DNA of 64,000 bases from Scolanthus callimorphus (Eukaryota > Cnidaria > Anthozoa > Actiniaria > Edwardsiidae). Shown here piece after piece: positions 12,469 to 25,180 of the stretch. The DNA lies in contig CM066917.1 in the NCBI GenBank assembly GCA_033964015.1, forward strand, positions 29,215,951-29,279,950, given 5' to 3'. Position numbers and translations under genes: made by a program. Below the pieces are notes generated by a model. That model saw nothing but the letters and a program-made list of their open reading frames with translations. It ran no database searches and was not told the origin of the DNA. Position 1 is the first letter of the stretch. Each line of letters begins with the position of its first letter.

Positions 12469-13135
12469 CTAGATAAAGAGAGAACATCACGTCTTCACAG
12501 CAAAAGTTTACAAAAGCGACCACGCCACGGGTTAGGTGAATGAAGTGCAAATATGCGAACAAGAACAACGACCTATCAAATACCTTAAGACAGCTGTGTA
12601 TATCGGGCATAGGCATATTATTATATGCTTGTCTGAAACATTTCTTGTGGCTCAAAAAGCATAATAAATACTAAAGAAGAATCGCGCACGTTTCTTGCAG
12701 TCAGTGATATTCAAAGATGGCGCTCTAATGTGGATGACAGCTGACCCAATGTACTTAGGCTCATAAATAGCCAGCGGTACTTCTGGACAGCAGTAATTTC
12801 TAAAAGTGAAAAAGAAGATGGAGGACCACGCATCGATGGGATTTGATCTGAAAATTGGGGAATTGTAGGCTTATACAAATGTGCAACAACTAAAGAGGAA
12901 TATACAAAGAAGATCCCAAAGCTATTATTCTAGCAAAAACTGTATTGTGGTAAAGAAATGTGTTTTAATGGAGCAAGCAGCGCAAGTACTGAAAGTGAAG
13001 CAGTCTTGGGTTCGGGACTCTCTTTGAAATAACTAGAGATCGCCGTTCTCTGTGTTCTTTCTTTATGCGTTTGCTACAAGGATATGGCCTTCAGTTTTAA
13101 TGTTTAGCTGATCGTGCAAGAGACTGCAACTCAAT
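12469..13135. promoter_or_regulatory. Divergent intergenic region between the CEP290-like gene and EDEM2
   Basis: The two genes point away from each other across 667 bp, so promoters or 5' UTR exons of both probably lie here. I cannot name specific sites. A possible first exon of the minus gene is at 12584-12616. A plus-strand ATG near 12828 opens only a 16-codon frame. Confidence 0.4.
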
Positions 13136-16100
13136 ATGGTGAAGAATGGGATTGCATGCGTGTTGTTCTGCAGTTTACTTTGTATACTACCACAGGGAGC
13201 CCAGTTCATGACAAAGAAAGAAATGGAGCATTACAGGTAATGTTGTTTGGATTGGTAGTAAGCAGTCTTCTATAAATTTCATAACAGATTGAGTGGCCCG
13301 GTCATGCCACCTGAGATTTTGTGCACAAGTAGACTTTCTAGATCCCATGACTTATGTTACCGCCAGTTACAGTGCAACTTGTTGCAATACTCATATTCTT
13401 TTTTCCCTAGGGCGGTTAGACTGTGGAATATATTGCCTCATGAATTAGTTCATGCTGGATTTTTTGCCTCTTTTAGGGCAATGGCTGCTGAAGCAGTTTA
13501 ATAACACCACTACATCTCAGACAGCTGTAGCTGACTATGAATATTTATTTATTATTATATTGTTATTTTTTTGGGGGGAGGGGGTATGTTTTCACTAGTA
13601 GGGTATGTTATTTATTGATATTGATTTTCTTATTAGCCTCCTGTGTTTAGCTTATTCTAGCTATTTAGGAGTGAAATAAACCAAGAACACGCAGCAGCAA
13701 TATTTGTATTTCTTTTACACATTTTCTAGCCCTTGAAACAGAATTATAAAAAATTTGCAACATTACAGTCAAAACCAGCAGTGTCAATATTAGGTACGGA
13801 AAGGTTGGTCACATAGTGACAAAATTTTGATCAGGTGCTCACTTTTTCAAATACCACATGATTAACTTTTTCTTGCTGACTGCCTAGTTGTTTCTTGTCT
13901 GCTACTGTGACAAGATGGCTAACTTTCAGTTCAAGGTTGAGCTTTTACAAATGACTCTTTGTGAATTGAAAAGATGTTAAATCTCTATTTTACTAGAACT
14001 GGGAAAGTTCAGCCAAGCAGTAAGTACCCAGCAGCAGATCCAGGGCTGGGCCCCCTTAGGCCAAAAAAATCACCGCCTTTTGGGACCAAAAAATTGTTTT
14101 AATGCCTTTTCAGGGTATTTCAGCAGAATAATCCACAAGTAAGAAGACTCCAGAGTATAAATTCATCAAAATAAAATACAGTGTTCATTCAAATTTGTAA
14201 GTAATTTCGTACCAGAAACTGTACCAGCCAAAATAGTTACCCCCCCCCCCTCCCCCTTTCAAATCCTGGATCCACCACTGAAGTACCACTCAATCAACTT
14301 TGTTACAGCTATCACATTTTATTGTTATAATTTTCAGGCAAAAGATCATCTCAATGTTCTACCATGGTTATGATAACTACCTGAAGTATGCCTATCCATA
14401 TGATGAGCTGAAGCCCTTATCTTGTACTGGACAAGATACATGGGGAAGGTATTGTCGAGTGTTGATTGTGATGTCAGAAATGATCTATACCACTACCGCA
14501 AAAGGAGTTTGTGATATGACCCCTTACCCCTTTAGAATTTCCAGAAAAAATACAGTTATTCTATGGTAAAAAATAAAAGGAAAATTGAGCCCTCCAATCC
14601 CTTCTGTGGGGTGGGTGTGGATTTTGTTTTTGGAATTTTCTGGATTTTAATTTATAGCTAATGTTTGCCATTTCATATTTGTTTTATAGTTATTCATTGA
14701 CTCTTGTTGATGCTCTAGACACTTTACTGGTAAGATCTCATCTTATGCCTCATAGTTTTAGACACCTCAGTTGTCTATCTCATTCTCAGAGCCATGCTCT
14801 GCAGTTTGTTGCTTAATATCATAGCCTCAACAGACATCATAATTATGATTTGTTGGTATTCCCACTCACCATTATAATATAACACCAACATATTATGTGT
14901 TGATATTCCTGACTGAGAGTCTGGCAGTTGCCATTATATGGAAAAGCCATGATGCCCTAGTCGATTAATTCTAGTTCCAGTTTCATCTGCCCAGGGACGT
15001 CAACTCTCACATTTTTTTCCAGGAAAAATTCAAGACGACTGTCATACATTTACTGTATTCTCAAGGAGAATTGCAGGAAATTTCACCATTTCAAGGCAGT
15101 CTCCAAATTTTTGAAGTCCTGTGGTTGACATCCCTGTCTGTGTCCAGAGCAGCCAGAATTTACTTTGCTTTCACCCTTTCTAGATTCTTGGAAATATCAC
15201 TGAGTACAGAAGGGTGTCCAAGCTAGTGGCCAGCACATTACGCTTTGACCAAGACATTAATGTTTCTGTCTTTGAGACTAATATTAGGGGTAAGTCCATA
15301 CCAAAGCCATTGCACTCTCTTTCACTAGAGAATATTATGGTAGTGTCAGTGACATTATGGCTTGACTCTCACAAGCATATACACAGTACTATACAACAGT
15401 CCACATGGTTGTTTATAAATATTACATACATATTTTGTTTTACTTTCTGCTGGGTTTTTCAGTGAAAGAAATTTTTCTGCTCCCTTATTAATACCATAAA
15501 ATATGGTTCTTGTTTTTAGTTGTAGGTGGTCTTCTATCAGCACATCTTCTTTCCCCTTTGGCTGGATCAGTTGATGACACTTGGCCATGTGAGGGGCCTT
15601 TACTACGGCTCGCAATACAAGCTGCAGAGAAGCTATTACCCGGTAATTAGTATTGGATAATTACATGTACTCAAGTGACCTATCAGAAATTCCACATGCT
15701 GACTATTAACATGCTTTGGGAGTGAACATGCAAGTTTAGTTTTATTATGATTGTGAAAAAATTCAACAAAAACAAGTATTTTGACCAGAAATCTTTGAAT
15801 CACTTGAGCAATTATACTAAAACAAATAGTTGTCTGACAGACAGACTCCTTAATTATCAGCGATTATTGACTTTGTCTTGGTGACTATTCCCTGATAATA
15901 ACAACACCATATTCAGCAACCAATTGTTAAATCTAAATTTTTGACTGCTCAAAACTGTTTCATGGCATAGTGTGTCTATACAAAATAATGTAATGTAATG
16001 TAGGCACTTGTATACCGCAAATTATCATATGGATATGTTCAAATGCGGTTTACAGATGTGGACATGTGTGATTCCTAAGATGCGGACTGCGATTTATACA

Positions 16101-19100
16101 ATGCAGTTTACAATCATGAGTGGTTGTTAGATTACATTCTGTGGTGAGCACTGTGATTGTTTAACGTCCCTCGCATAGTGGTTAAGTGTAGTGGGCTGAG
16201 AGACGGGACCTCGGTTATACTGTCTCATCCAAAAGACGTGAAACACAGGAGAAATGACGAATCATTTCAACCCACGATGGACACAAGGTTCGAAACAGCA
16301 GAGAAAAATCCAACTGCCCCCGACTGGGATTCGAACCCGGTGCACAGAGGTGAGAGGCAAACGCTTTACACGCTGCGCCACCTTATAAGAACAGCTTCAC
16401 TTTCTTCTCAGTCTTCCTTTACAAATGATTACTGATTAACTCACAGTCTCCATGTTTGTGAAACTCATTTTTTATCCTTATCTGACTACTCAGACAGAGT
16501 CTCATAAGGCAAAGTCTTACTGTGCTTACCAATTCACAGTGTTTGTTTGTGCTCCAGCTTTCAGCACACCAACTGGTATGCCTTATGGTACAGTAAACCT
16601 TTCGTATGGCGTCCCAAAAGGAGAGACCCCCATCACTTGTACCTCAGGATGTGGCACCTTTATTATTGAGTTTGGAACAATAACTGCCCTGACAGGGGAC
16701 AGACGGTTTGGTGATGCAGCAATGGGAGCTTTAGAGGGACTTTGGAAAAGCAGATCAGAAATTGGATTGGTATGTACATAAATATCAATATTAAATTCAC
16801 CATAGTTTATAGACTAGTAGGATGGTTATGTCATGAAGCCTAACACCTCTTTGTTCCCTTTTTCAGAGCAATGATTTAGTTTGTGCACCATCACAGTACA
16901 GTATGTGGCATTTTCTCGCCCTCGGTCCTGATTCTCACACTGCATTTCAATCACAAACTCTGCTTTAGGGACTTCAGCAATAGAAATGATCAGGGAATAT
17001 AAAATGAATATGATTCCATAAACAACTCTGGGCAATCCTGAGGACCCATGATCTAGTTATGACCCATTCAATGTACCAATATTATTATATTTCAAACCTA
17101 AAGCAGAAGCACGATTTAGCCAATCATGACCATCAGTTTGTTTTCAACAAAGCAGACCCTTTTGTGGCCCCAGTGACCAGTCTAGAATATCACAGGGGTA
17201 TCCAGGGCGTGTGGTGGTAAGGGGGATGCAAGATGTGTGGATAGAAAACCTGTCATTACCATAGGTATTTAGTTTTTATCAAAAATAAAGCTCAATAGTT
17301 CTATTGGTATTTTACAGGTTGGAAATCATATAGATGTAATAAGTGGCAAGTGGATTGCAATGGATGCTGGGATAGGGGCTGGAGTGGACTCTTACTTCGA
17401 GTATCTCCTTAAGGGTGGCATTCTGTTTGGAACCCCAAAACTTATTTCCATGTTTAAAGGTACATTGCAGATTGGAGTTAAACAAAAATGATCTTTGTTG
17501 AATCTTTTCTGAGGTTGAAAAATCTTACTCGCTTCTTATCAAAGCTTGGTTTACAAACCGTCATTGTAGTTCAGTCATCAGGAGAAGCCGGTGGTTTATG
17601 GGCCATCCCCCTGGCTACACCTTTGCAAGAAATGTTGAAATATGTTGAACGAGTTTGGTACGGGCCTAATGTAGTGTCGCGGTTAGCTCAATCGCATTCC
17701 AGTTAGCTCATTTGGTAGTGTACTGGTCTTATGTGCGGGAGGTTGCGGGTTTGTACTAGACCACACTTACACCAGACTGCTGGGCCTACACTCAGGGTCT
17801 TTCCTAAGCGCCACACCTCCACAGCTGCTATCAGCATCTGCAAATGGTTAGCCCTTCGCGTCTTCTCGGATAAGGATGTTAAACCATAGGTCTCGTCTCA
17901 CATGTACTACATTTACCAGAACCTTTACCAGAGTGACTTAAGCCCAGGTGGGGGGGGCGGGACTCCCGTATATCGTCCGGCGGGAGTGCTCGTCGGGGAA
18001 ATAGAATTTCAACCCTAAAAGATACTAATCTACGTGTGGTCAACAGGATTTTAACCCCTAAAAGATACCATTTTCAACATGGCTCTCAAATTCCAGCCAC
18101 GATTGCGCAAGAAACAATGGCTGGGAATACAGCCTACCGAATACCAGCACTAGCGTCTCGCATTTTTGCCGCGAACTCCCTAAAAGATACAATTTTCTTG
18201 GAAATTTGGCCTTTTTTCGTCTTATACCCTAAAAGATACCTGGAACCCGAATTTTAACCCCTTAAAGATATGATGAGCACCCCCCGCCCGATGACATATG
18301 GGAGTCCCAACCCCCCCTCCCCTAGGAACAACGGGGATGTCGGAACTTACCGCCCATCTTCAGTGCAGGGCTCGCAACTTACCAACCCACTACACTGACT
18401 AGCGACCTCATAAATGGAGCCCCACTCTCGAGCAAATTGTGTAAATAAGCCTGCTAACTCCTCGGGTTTGGTTACAGATTTTTATGAAAAGATTGAGAAG
18501 CACCTGAAGTATTCCGACTGGTATGTGTGGGCGAACATGAACAAGGGCTCTGTCACCATGCCGATCTTCCAGTCATTAGAGGCATATTGGCCTGGTGTGC
18601 AGGTAAGGGAAGGAAAAAGGAGACTGGAAAAATCCCTTCATGTTGCGATAACCGTTACGTTTTGCATCGGTCAACGATTTTCAACCTATCGCGCACGTCC
18701 TTAAAAACCTGGAAAAAGTCATGGAATTTGTACAAAACCCATCAGAGTCATGGAAATATTATTTTTTCTAAATAATGATTTGCATGATTTTGAGTGTGTA
18801 TATCGCAAAATAAAAATAAATCAACCTGAATTAAAACTATCAACGTACTATCTTTGAAATGGATACCCATAATGCGTGAACAAGTATACCCATGTTTTTC
18901 TTATAGCTCTTGGCGAAAACCCGCATTTTTCATTATGAAAGGTCATTCAATTTTTTAAAACGTCCTTGAAAAGTTCCTTTGAAGTCCTGGAATTTTGAAA
19001 ACGTAGGAACCCTGTAAGGGAACTTACCACATTGATCTTTAGTCATGTTTTGCCACAGTGTTTCGATTGTCATAAATGGCCATATATTCTATCTCATGAT

Positions 19101-21805
19101 AGAATTAACAAATAGATCTCGTTTTGCGTGCGTGTGTACTGTATTAGATACACAGATGACGTCACAGAATGTCATAAGCAAAATATACGCAACGAGACGC
19201 AGTGACTGTTGTTCATGACATTCCGTGACGTCTTCTGTGTATCTATTACAGTACATACGCACAAAAAACGAGATCTATAGTTTTATACAACAACAAAAGC
19301 GATTTTTCTAAAGATGAATGAGCTCAAACAGTGCACGCATTTCAAACTCGGTTTTGCTTGCATGCGCGCTCTATGACGTCAATCGTGGGTGTGTACTCTA
19401 ATAACACACGGCCTGTCAGCCAATCAGAGCGCGTGTTTTACTAGTGTTGTTGTATAATCTCCCATTTCGGTACAGGTTCTCTGGGGTGACATTGCAGCGG
19501 CTTCAAGGACGATAGAGAAATATCATGGCGTCTGGAGACAGTTTGGATTTACACCTGAATTTTATCAGATAGCGCAAGGACAGCCGTATAATGGCCGCGA
19601 AGGATACCCCCTTAGACCAGGTAAGCGGGCAAGTTTGATAGTGATAGGTTAAAATCTAGTGAAGATATAGTCGCGAAAAGTAAAATGTTTTTACAGACGT
19701 TTGTATGGAATTTCATCTTGGTTGGCAAGCTTTTACCAACGAGAATATACACAGAGTTAGGGAGCAGGTCAAAACACATGCCCCGGATAGGGACCCAATT
19801 AGGGAAGCGGTCAAAACAGTACTCGACCGGGACCCGATTAAGGGGGATGGGGTGGTGTATGTCGCAACCAACCTTCTTTTAGGGAAAAATGCCCGTTTTT
19901 AACTGCGAATATCTCGTAAAATAATCAAATAAATACAAAAGATAGGCTCAGCACCAGCTTCTTTATAGCGAGAGCAACACATCCATGCAATAACATCCAA
20001 CATCTCTTACTTGAGCATGGAGAAAATGGGCATTGAAAAACAGGTGGGGGTGGGGTCGGGTGGGGTGGTACAACCCGAGACCTACCACCTCTTTTGATAA
20101 AATCGGGTCCCGGTTGAGTACAAATGTTTTGACCACTTCCCTTAGGGCCAGAGAGGTAACAGTCACCGTCTGGAACCACCCCCTCTGATTTTGAACCCTA
20201 CGTTCCCTGGGGAAACTTATGGGAGTCCCCCCCGGGCATAAGTAATTTCCTAGGAGGGCTGTGCAAAATCTGATTGCATTGAACCAAATTGGGTCCAGTC
20301 AGAGGACATTTGTTTTAACCTATCGCCCTTAATTAAACGCAATTTTACTCATGTTGGGACAATTTATTCATATTTTGGATGCTGGATCGTGTTTAAAGTT
20401 AACATTTCATCACTTCATGATTGTCTACAATTTAGTTTAATATATTTGCCATTTGTTTCATCAAAACATTGGAGAGTCATAACCTCTACATAGTGCTTTT
20501 AGTGGTTTCCAAGTTTGCCCGCGAGTTGAACAATGTGTGACGTCACAATGTGCCGACCTATACTTTCCATTCTATTTTAAGAGTTGATAGAGAGCACTAT
20601 GTACTTATACCGTGCAACAAAGGACCCCTATTTCTTGGAGATTGGTAGAAATATAATAGAGGCCATTGAAGCTAGCGCCAAGACGACATGTGGTTACGCT
20701 ACGGTAAGAATAAAGTGACGATGATTTGCTCTCTCTCGCATTCTCTCGGCCCGATCCATCGCCCCATGTATGGGACTCCAAGAGCTGTTTTAGTTCCGGA
20801 TTCCAGCCTTTGGATTCCTGATTTTATCCCCAGGCGATTCCAGAGTCTACCGGCCTGGATTCCAGGTTCCGTAGCTCGATTCCGGATTCTAAAATTCACA
20901 AAAAGTTGGATTCCGAATTCCCTTACATTGGGCGAAACCCATATCTGCTAATCTTCATTCCGAGCTGTTGTCAGACAACTATACAACTATACTTGGACTG
21001 TGAAATGGACTATACTCGGGTGTAGCCAGATAGGGGGTGTCACAACTACTGAGAAGTATTTTATCGGTTATTTAACAAATAAAACACAGTTCCCATGACT
21101 GCAGATCAGTGAGATCGAGAGCAGATCAGTGGAAACACGAGCCGCAGGCGAGACTCGTAAAATAAATTAATAAATGTTTTTGCCTAAAACATGTTACTTT
21201 TTTTCTAAAAGTAAAACTTGTGAAATTACCGGCTCGCCCGCCAATCACTCAAGTGTTATGTCACAACCATGTTTGCACAGGGAAATGCAAACATGGCTCT
21301 AAGCCAATCAGTGCGCGCGTACTATCTAAATTATTTTATAATCTCTAATGTTTAGATAAAAGACGTCAAAACTCACCAAAGGGAGGATCGTATGGAGTCT
21401 TTCTTCCTCGCGGAGACGATAAAATATCTATATCTGCTATTCGATGAAAACAACTTTATACACCATAGCAACGGTTCCATGGATACATCAATCAGAACAA
21501 CCGCTACCTCGTCGGTGTCTTGTACTGCGGGCGCATCTGGGTATATTTTTAATACGGAGGCACATCCCATTGACGTTGGCGCCATCCATTGCTGCATGAC
21601 CCATAGGCAGACTAAAATACCTGACGACCTCAAGGAAACACTGCATCGAAGAAGAGCAGGGAAACTGCCAACATCCAGAGCCGAAACTGTGAGCGAAAAC
21701 GAGGAATCGGGGGAAAGGACAGTTTTCGATGGTACACATCATTGCAAAGCGAGATCATTTCAGAAGCGATTTTCTTTGTTTGGAGCGTATTTTGAAGACT
21801 CTTGA
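13136..21805 (+). CDS. EDEM2: ER degradation-enhancing alpha-mannosidase-like protein 2 (EDEM2), complete, 11 exons, 558 aa
   Basis: A GH47-family ER protein that trims or recognises mannose on misfolded glycoproteins for ER-associated degradation. Exons are 13136-13236, 14338-14448, 14690-14729, 15184-15289, 15520-15642, 16558-16769, 17318-17459, 18478-18602, 19476-19620, 20582-20703 and 21356-21805; all phases join (1,677 bp). The protein starts with a signal peptide (hydrophobic [15 protein letters not shown], residues 5-19). It continues through [116 protein letters not shown] and [12 protein letters not shown]. These follow EDEM2 rather than EDEM1 or EDEM3. The C-terminal tail is short and ends AYFEDS, like the vertebrate VFLDSS end. 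Length is close to the human 578 aa. Confidence 0.95.
13289..13690 (+). mobile_element. 3' fragment of a LINE (reverse transcriptase ORF C-terminus)
   Basis: A 70-codon frame (13289-13501) contains [21 protein letters not shown] and SFRAMA. This pattern (FFPRxxRxWNxLP) is characteristic of the extreme C-terminus of non-LTR retrotransposon ORF2 proteins. The frame ends with TAA and is followed by an AT-rich 3' tail ending near GTGAAATAAACC. The copy is 5'-truncated and sits in EDEM2 intron 1. It is not an EDEM2 exon. Confidence 0.7.
14992..15136. mobile_element. Small inverted-repeat element (CAGGGACGTCAACTCTC)
   Basis: The left end is CAGGGACGTCAACTC, and the right end is the near-complement GTTGACATCCCTG. 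CAGGG-type ends suggest hAT, but I see no convincing 8-bp flank duplication. It sits in EDEM2 intron 3. Confidence 0.45.
15990..16385 (-). mobile_element. tRNA-derived SINE-like element
   Basis: On the minus strand, 16385 downward begins GGTGGCGCAGCGTGTAAAGC (A-box-like). It then has a B box GGTTCGAATCCCAG at about 16324-16337. The body runs to a tail with TAATG repeats near 15989-16004. Part of the body (GAGACGGGACCT) recurs near 62146. It lies in EDEM2 intron 5. It is not a functional tRNA: the arms do not fold as a cloverleaf by eye. Confidence 0.6.
17695..17940 (+). mobile_element. tRNA-derived SINE-like element
   Basis: The head reads AGTTAGCTCATTTGGTAGTG (A box) and GGTTGCGGGTTTGTACT (degraded B box). 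It is followed by a tRNA-unrelated body (GCTGGGCCTACACTC to GGATAAGGATGTTAAACC). It lies in EDEM2 intron 7. Confidence 0.6.
17946..18330. mobile_element. Poly-G-terminus MITE with CCCTAAAAGATAC repeats (eroded)
   Basis: The left end has GGGGGG and GGGACTCCCGTATAT. The right end is the inverted ATATGGGAGTCCC followed by C runs. The inside carries CCCTAAAAGATAC-type repeats, about six. It shares this plan with the elements at 32419 and 48138. Flank duplications are not clear. Confidence 0.6.
19113..19278. mobile_element. Palindromic MITE with GACGTC motifs
   Basis: An almost full-length inverted repeat runs from TAGATCTCGTTTTGCGTGCG to its complement. Each arm contains a TGACGTC motif and a GTGTATCTA block. 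It lies in EDEM2 intron 8, just upstream of exon 9. Confidence 0.65.
19740..20240. repeat. Degenerate inverted repeat with GGTCAAAACA blocks
   Basis: Two GGTCAAAACA blocks followed by GGGACCCGATT-type sequence at 19765-19840 are mirrored by the complement at 20095-20150 (AATCGGGTCCCGGTTGAG, TTTTGACCACTTCCC). A solo GGGAGTCCCCCCCGGG end lies at about 20221. It appears to be a decayed relative of the poly-G-terminus elements. Confidence 0.4.
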
Positions 21806-22129
21806 TGATAGGGTCGACATTCCGCAGTGTGACTAGCGTAGTCCCAAGCCATCTAAAATCATTTCTGGTCCCTTGTCAGTATACCCAGTGTATTCATGTA
21901 TTGTATGTTGCCAGAAAACACTGAACTTTGAGCGTGAACTAGTTGTTTCAGAAATTCTAGCGACTCGATTTTTCGATGCACCCTCCATGTTTGTTATAGC
22001 TTAGTAACCCGAACAGGTCTATTTTGAGCATTTTGCATTTGGCAAAAATGACGTAGTTTTTCATGTGGTAGGGGGAAGCGAGGTTGGAATCCTCTAGAAT
22101 TGATTAAGTCCCGATGTTTTCACTTGAAG

Positions 22130-22175
22130 GTTCGATGGCTCCACGAACATGAACTCGTATCTCAAGCGTGTGTAA
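22130..22175 (+). pseudogene. Orphan copy of the last exon of a CmcI-like gene
   Basis: After an AAG acceptor this reads FDGSTNMNSYLKRV and stops at TAA. It is nearly identical to the last exon at 26693-26738 (FNGSVNMNAYLKRV), and the similarity continues for about 15 bp past the stop. No partner exon lies between EDEM2 and this copy. It is best explained as a leftover of a tandem duplication. Confidence 0.65.
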
Positions 22176-22533
22176 AACTCGAAAACGTACATCGTATAGC
22201 CTCTTACGCAGCCGTGTGGAGCGACACGCAACGAGCGCAATAGACTAATAATAATTTTAAATAAATAATAACAACAATAATAATATTGGTTTAATAACGG
22301 TATTTCCACAGGGTGGCTCTTCACTTCGTTTTATACAATAAAACTATTGGTACACTATGTACTGTCCTTCTGTATATTCTCGTTCTATAAGACATTGGGA
22401 GAAAGTTATACGAAGTACACTATAGTGAACCATATTCACTGTAAATTTTCTTGTCAGCCAACTTGACAAGAATTTCATTATAATAGATCAAAGGCACCGA
22501 GTGCCTCGGTGAAATCGTGGATACCGTTTATCT

Positions 22534-22850
22534 AAGGTTGGTCGCCTGGTGACGTTCCCTTCCCAAGATATCAATTTTTCTAGCTGTGATGACGTCATCG
22601 ATGACGTTATACCACGTGACCTTTGTGTTGCACCTCCCATGCTCGAATATAACTTTATCCAAGTTTGGTCACCTAGCGATGCTCCTTTCTCGGATGTCAA
22701 TTTTTTCTAGTTTTGATGACGTCATGTCATGTGACTTTGTTGCTGGACCCCCTTGTCACGAAGATAACTTTACCCAAGTTTGGTCACCTAGCGATGTTCA
22801 GTTCTCGAGATATTAATTTTTCTAGTTTTGATGACGTCACGAGCTAAGAC
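22534..22850. repeat. Three-copy tandem repeat of about 120 bp, each with a TGACGTCA palindrome
   Basis: Copies begin near 22534, 22661 and 22776. Each has (AAG)TTTGGTCACCTAGCGATG, then TCTCGAGATAT-AATTTTTCTAG and GATGACGTCA. TGACGTCA is the consensus CREB/ATF site. Copy spacing is uneven (about 127 and 115 bp). The array ends in a GAGCGAGCGAGC microsatellite. Confidence 0.75.
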
Positions 22851-23560
22851 TTGAGTTGAGCGAGCGAGCGAGCGAGTGAGTGAGTGACATTTGGCCCACC
22901 ACCATAACTCGCGTTTACGCTTCGCGTATCCACGATTTAAAAAAGCAGGTGCAATTCTGTTTTGACAACCATCAACATCATACCAATGTTGTTCTTATAA
23001 TGCGCGAAAACCCGCACTTTTGAAAGTCCTTGAATTTTGAAAACGTGTGAACCCTGGACGACCCCAGGCGACCCCCTACTGATATCATCATCATCATTTT
23101 ATTGGGATATTTAACAAATATAAATAAATAAACGGACTGACCCGCAGGTAGTACAAACTAATCGAGGCGGGCCAGTCTTACAGATTTCTCAGAGTAATTA
23201 ATTTGAACAATTTATATTTCATAGCTTTAAATTTTCAATTCAAAAAAGCCAGATTTCAATAAGGTAAAGGAATTAAGAGAGGAAAAAGAAGGAATGAAAA
23301 GTGAGCATAACCTATGTCTTCTTTGAAATCAATAAAGATATTTCATCTGCAGCGATATACCGATTTTCAGACATTAGTATCTAACAGAATTTCCCTTAAT
23401 TTTCTTTTGAATCTTGTTTTGAGAAGATGCCTAAGATTCAGGGGGATATCATTCCTAATTTTGACTCAAACACGTGAAAAAGCATTTTTTAGTATATTCA
23501 ATCGCGCATTCTGTCTTGAATATCGACTGTCAAAATGTTTCCATCCAGACGAAAATCTCG

Positions 23561-23856
23561 TATTCTCGTCCCCAGAGTTCCCCGCCCTCGTCACCTCCCG
23601 GGGGGAGGCTCTGGTGAAAGCCACCGACGCATGCTGAAAAGAAAATGGTGGTTTTATGCCTCACAGTTACTTTTCGAGCGTTCAAATCGAAGGCTTAGAA
23701 TGAACAGACGACTAGGAAACGAATGCCAGTGTTATCTTGACAGATACGTTTTTATAATGCGAGATTAAACTACTTTTATGCACGCGTGCGCGCCATTTCA
23801 GCCAATCAGCGAAGGCCCTCAAATGGTTGTCACCAGAGCTCTGGGTTCGAGAATGA
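23561..23856. mobile_element. MITE with ATTCTCG-CCCAGAG termini
   Basis: The left arm has ATTCTCGTCCCCAGAG and AGGCTCTGGTGAAAGCC. The right arm has the inverted GTTGTCACCAGAGCTCTGGG and TTCGAGAATG. A second copy of the family is at 57871-58144. Confidence 0.55.
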
Positions 23857-24790
23857 AATCTCGTTGCTTCACTGCATATCATCTTGCGACTGTCCCAGAA
23901 TGATCTGCGCGCGTAATCCAAAGTGGCGCCTGGCTATCGAAAAATGCCCAAATGCACTACCGGCCCTCTAACCAGAGTCCCGGTGGAACACTCTTAAACG
24001 ACTCTAGACGAGGAAAGGACAACAGGACAACTTAATGTAAGTCTTCTACTTTTATTTGCCATAATTTACCAGAACTCAGTGACGATTTTATAGTAATTTA
24101 GCGAGTTTTTCGATTACTCTTACACAAAGCCACATAAACACTAAATATCGCCAAGCCAGAATATTTTTTTTAAACGACCATTATACTTGGGCTGCCTGTG
24201 TTGTAAGTATTTCCGGAAAGATCAATTGGCTTTAGGCTTTCAAGTATTCATATTCATAGAATTTTCAAACAATATTTTTGTATTTTTGTGTATTAAAAGT
24301 CGTTTTGGAATTGTGACACAATAGTTTTCAGAAGAGTTTTCGGTATTTCGCTAGAGTTTCGTAAGAGTTTTGACGGCTTTTAGTCCTTTTGGTTAGAATT
24401 GTTTGTAGAGTTTCGCCTTATAGAATTTCAATGTATCTTAACGGTTTTGTAAATACAACTGACAAACTCCAACAAGCTGATAACGGTGGGTTCGCGGGTT
24501 GTCTGCAACAGCTGTAAAAATGTTAATTGAATACTTATTACATCTGCAGTTTAAAAAGCACGGGGGCAGCTCTAGTGAGAACTATTACTAGTTGTATTAA
24601 ACACGCGTGTCTCTTTAAAAACCTTTGCTAATTTTGATAAGTTTTTGCTAATGCAAGAAAATTGTGGGATTTTAGGAGTGTTTTTATTTTACATGACGCA
24701 GTCGCGCACACACTTTGTAACTTCTCTTTCGTTCTTGAATACATTTGTTTTGATTTAATAATTGCAGTTTATTTTTTGCTATATAACAAA

Positions 24791-24928
24791 ACACTTAATG
24801 ACTGCTCCCTCGGGAAACACCAGTTTTGTTCCCTCGAATCTCGATGTTTCCCTCGACTTCGTCTCGGGAAACATCGAGATTCTCGGAAACAAAACTGATG
24901 TTTCCCTCGGGAGCAGTCATTAAGTGTA
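24791..24928. mobile_element. Palindromic MITE
   Basis: A near-perfect inverted repeat runs from ACACTTAATGACTGCTCCCT to its complement. Internal arms read GGGAAACACCAGTTTTGTT and GAATCTCGATGTTTCC. The whole element would form a long hairpin. No coding frame is present. Confidence 0.75.
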
Positions 24929-25180
24929 TATTATTATATCGTAATAACGCATAAAAATCGTGCAGTGTTCACTGCAAGTGCAAATCTTTCTTGATTTACA
25001 AGCTTATCAATAGTTATCAATAATTTTTATTTATGCTTTCTGTTTTTCCGAGCTATGAAAATACTTGCATTTGAAGTAAAAGTTGTAATTTGAGTCTAGC
25101 CAGGGAAACCATTCTGATACTTCTTCACGCAGGTCCATAAATAAGTATTTTGTGTTTTGGTACATTCTTCATTTCCACAG

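Larger units (their letters stand above)
21806..25180. other. Repeat-rich region between EDEM2 and the CmcI-like remnant
   Basis: Apart from the orphan exon at 22130-22175, I find no supportable coding exon here. The region holds the CRE-like tandem array (22534-22850), a GAGC microsatellite (about 22858-22885), and inverted-repeat elements at 23561-23856 and 24791-24928. The remainder is AT-rich DNA. Confidence 0.45.

Noticed and set aside
12828..12879. Possible small plus-strand gene starting MEDHASMGFDL
   Set aside because: Only 16 codons before TAG, with no usable donor; more likely 5' UTR or spacer.
16324..16385. Functional tRNA gene
   Set aside because: A- and B-box-like motifs are present but no proper cloverleaf or anticodon arm; fits a tRNA-derived SINE.
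21373..21742. Minus-strand open frames over EDEM2's last exon
   Set aside because: Antisense shadows of a clear GH47-family exon.
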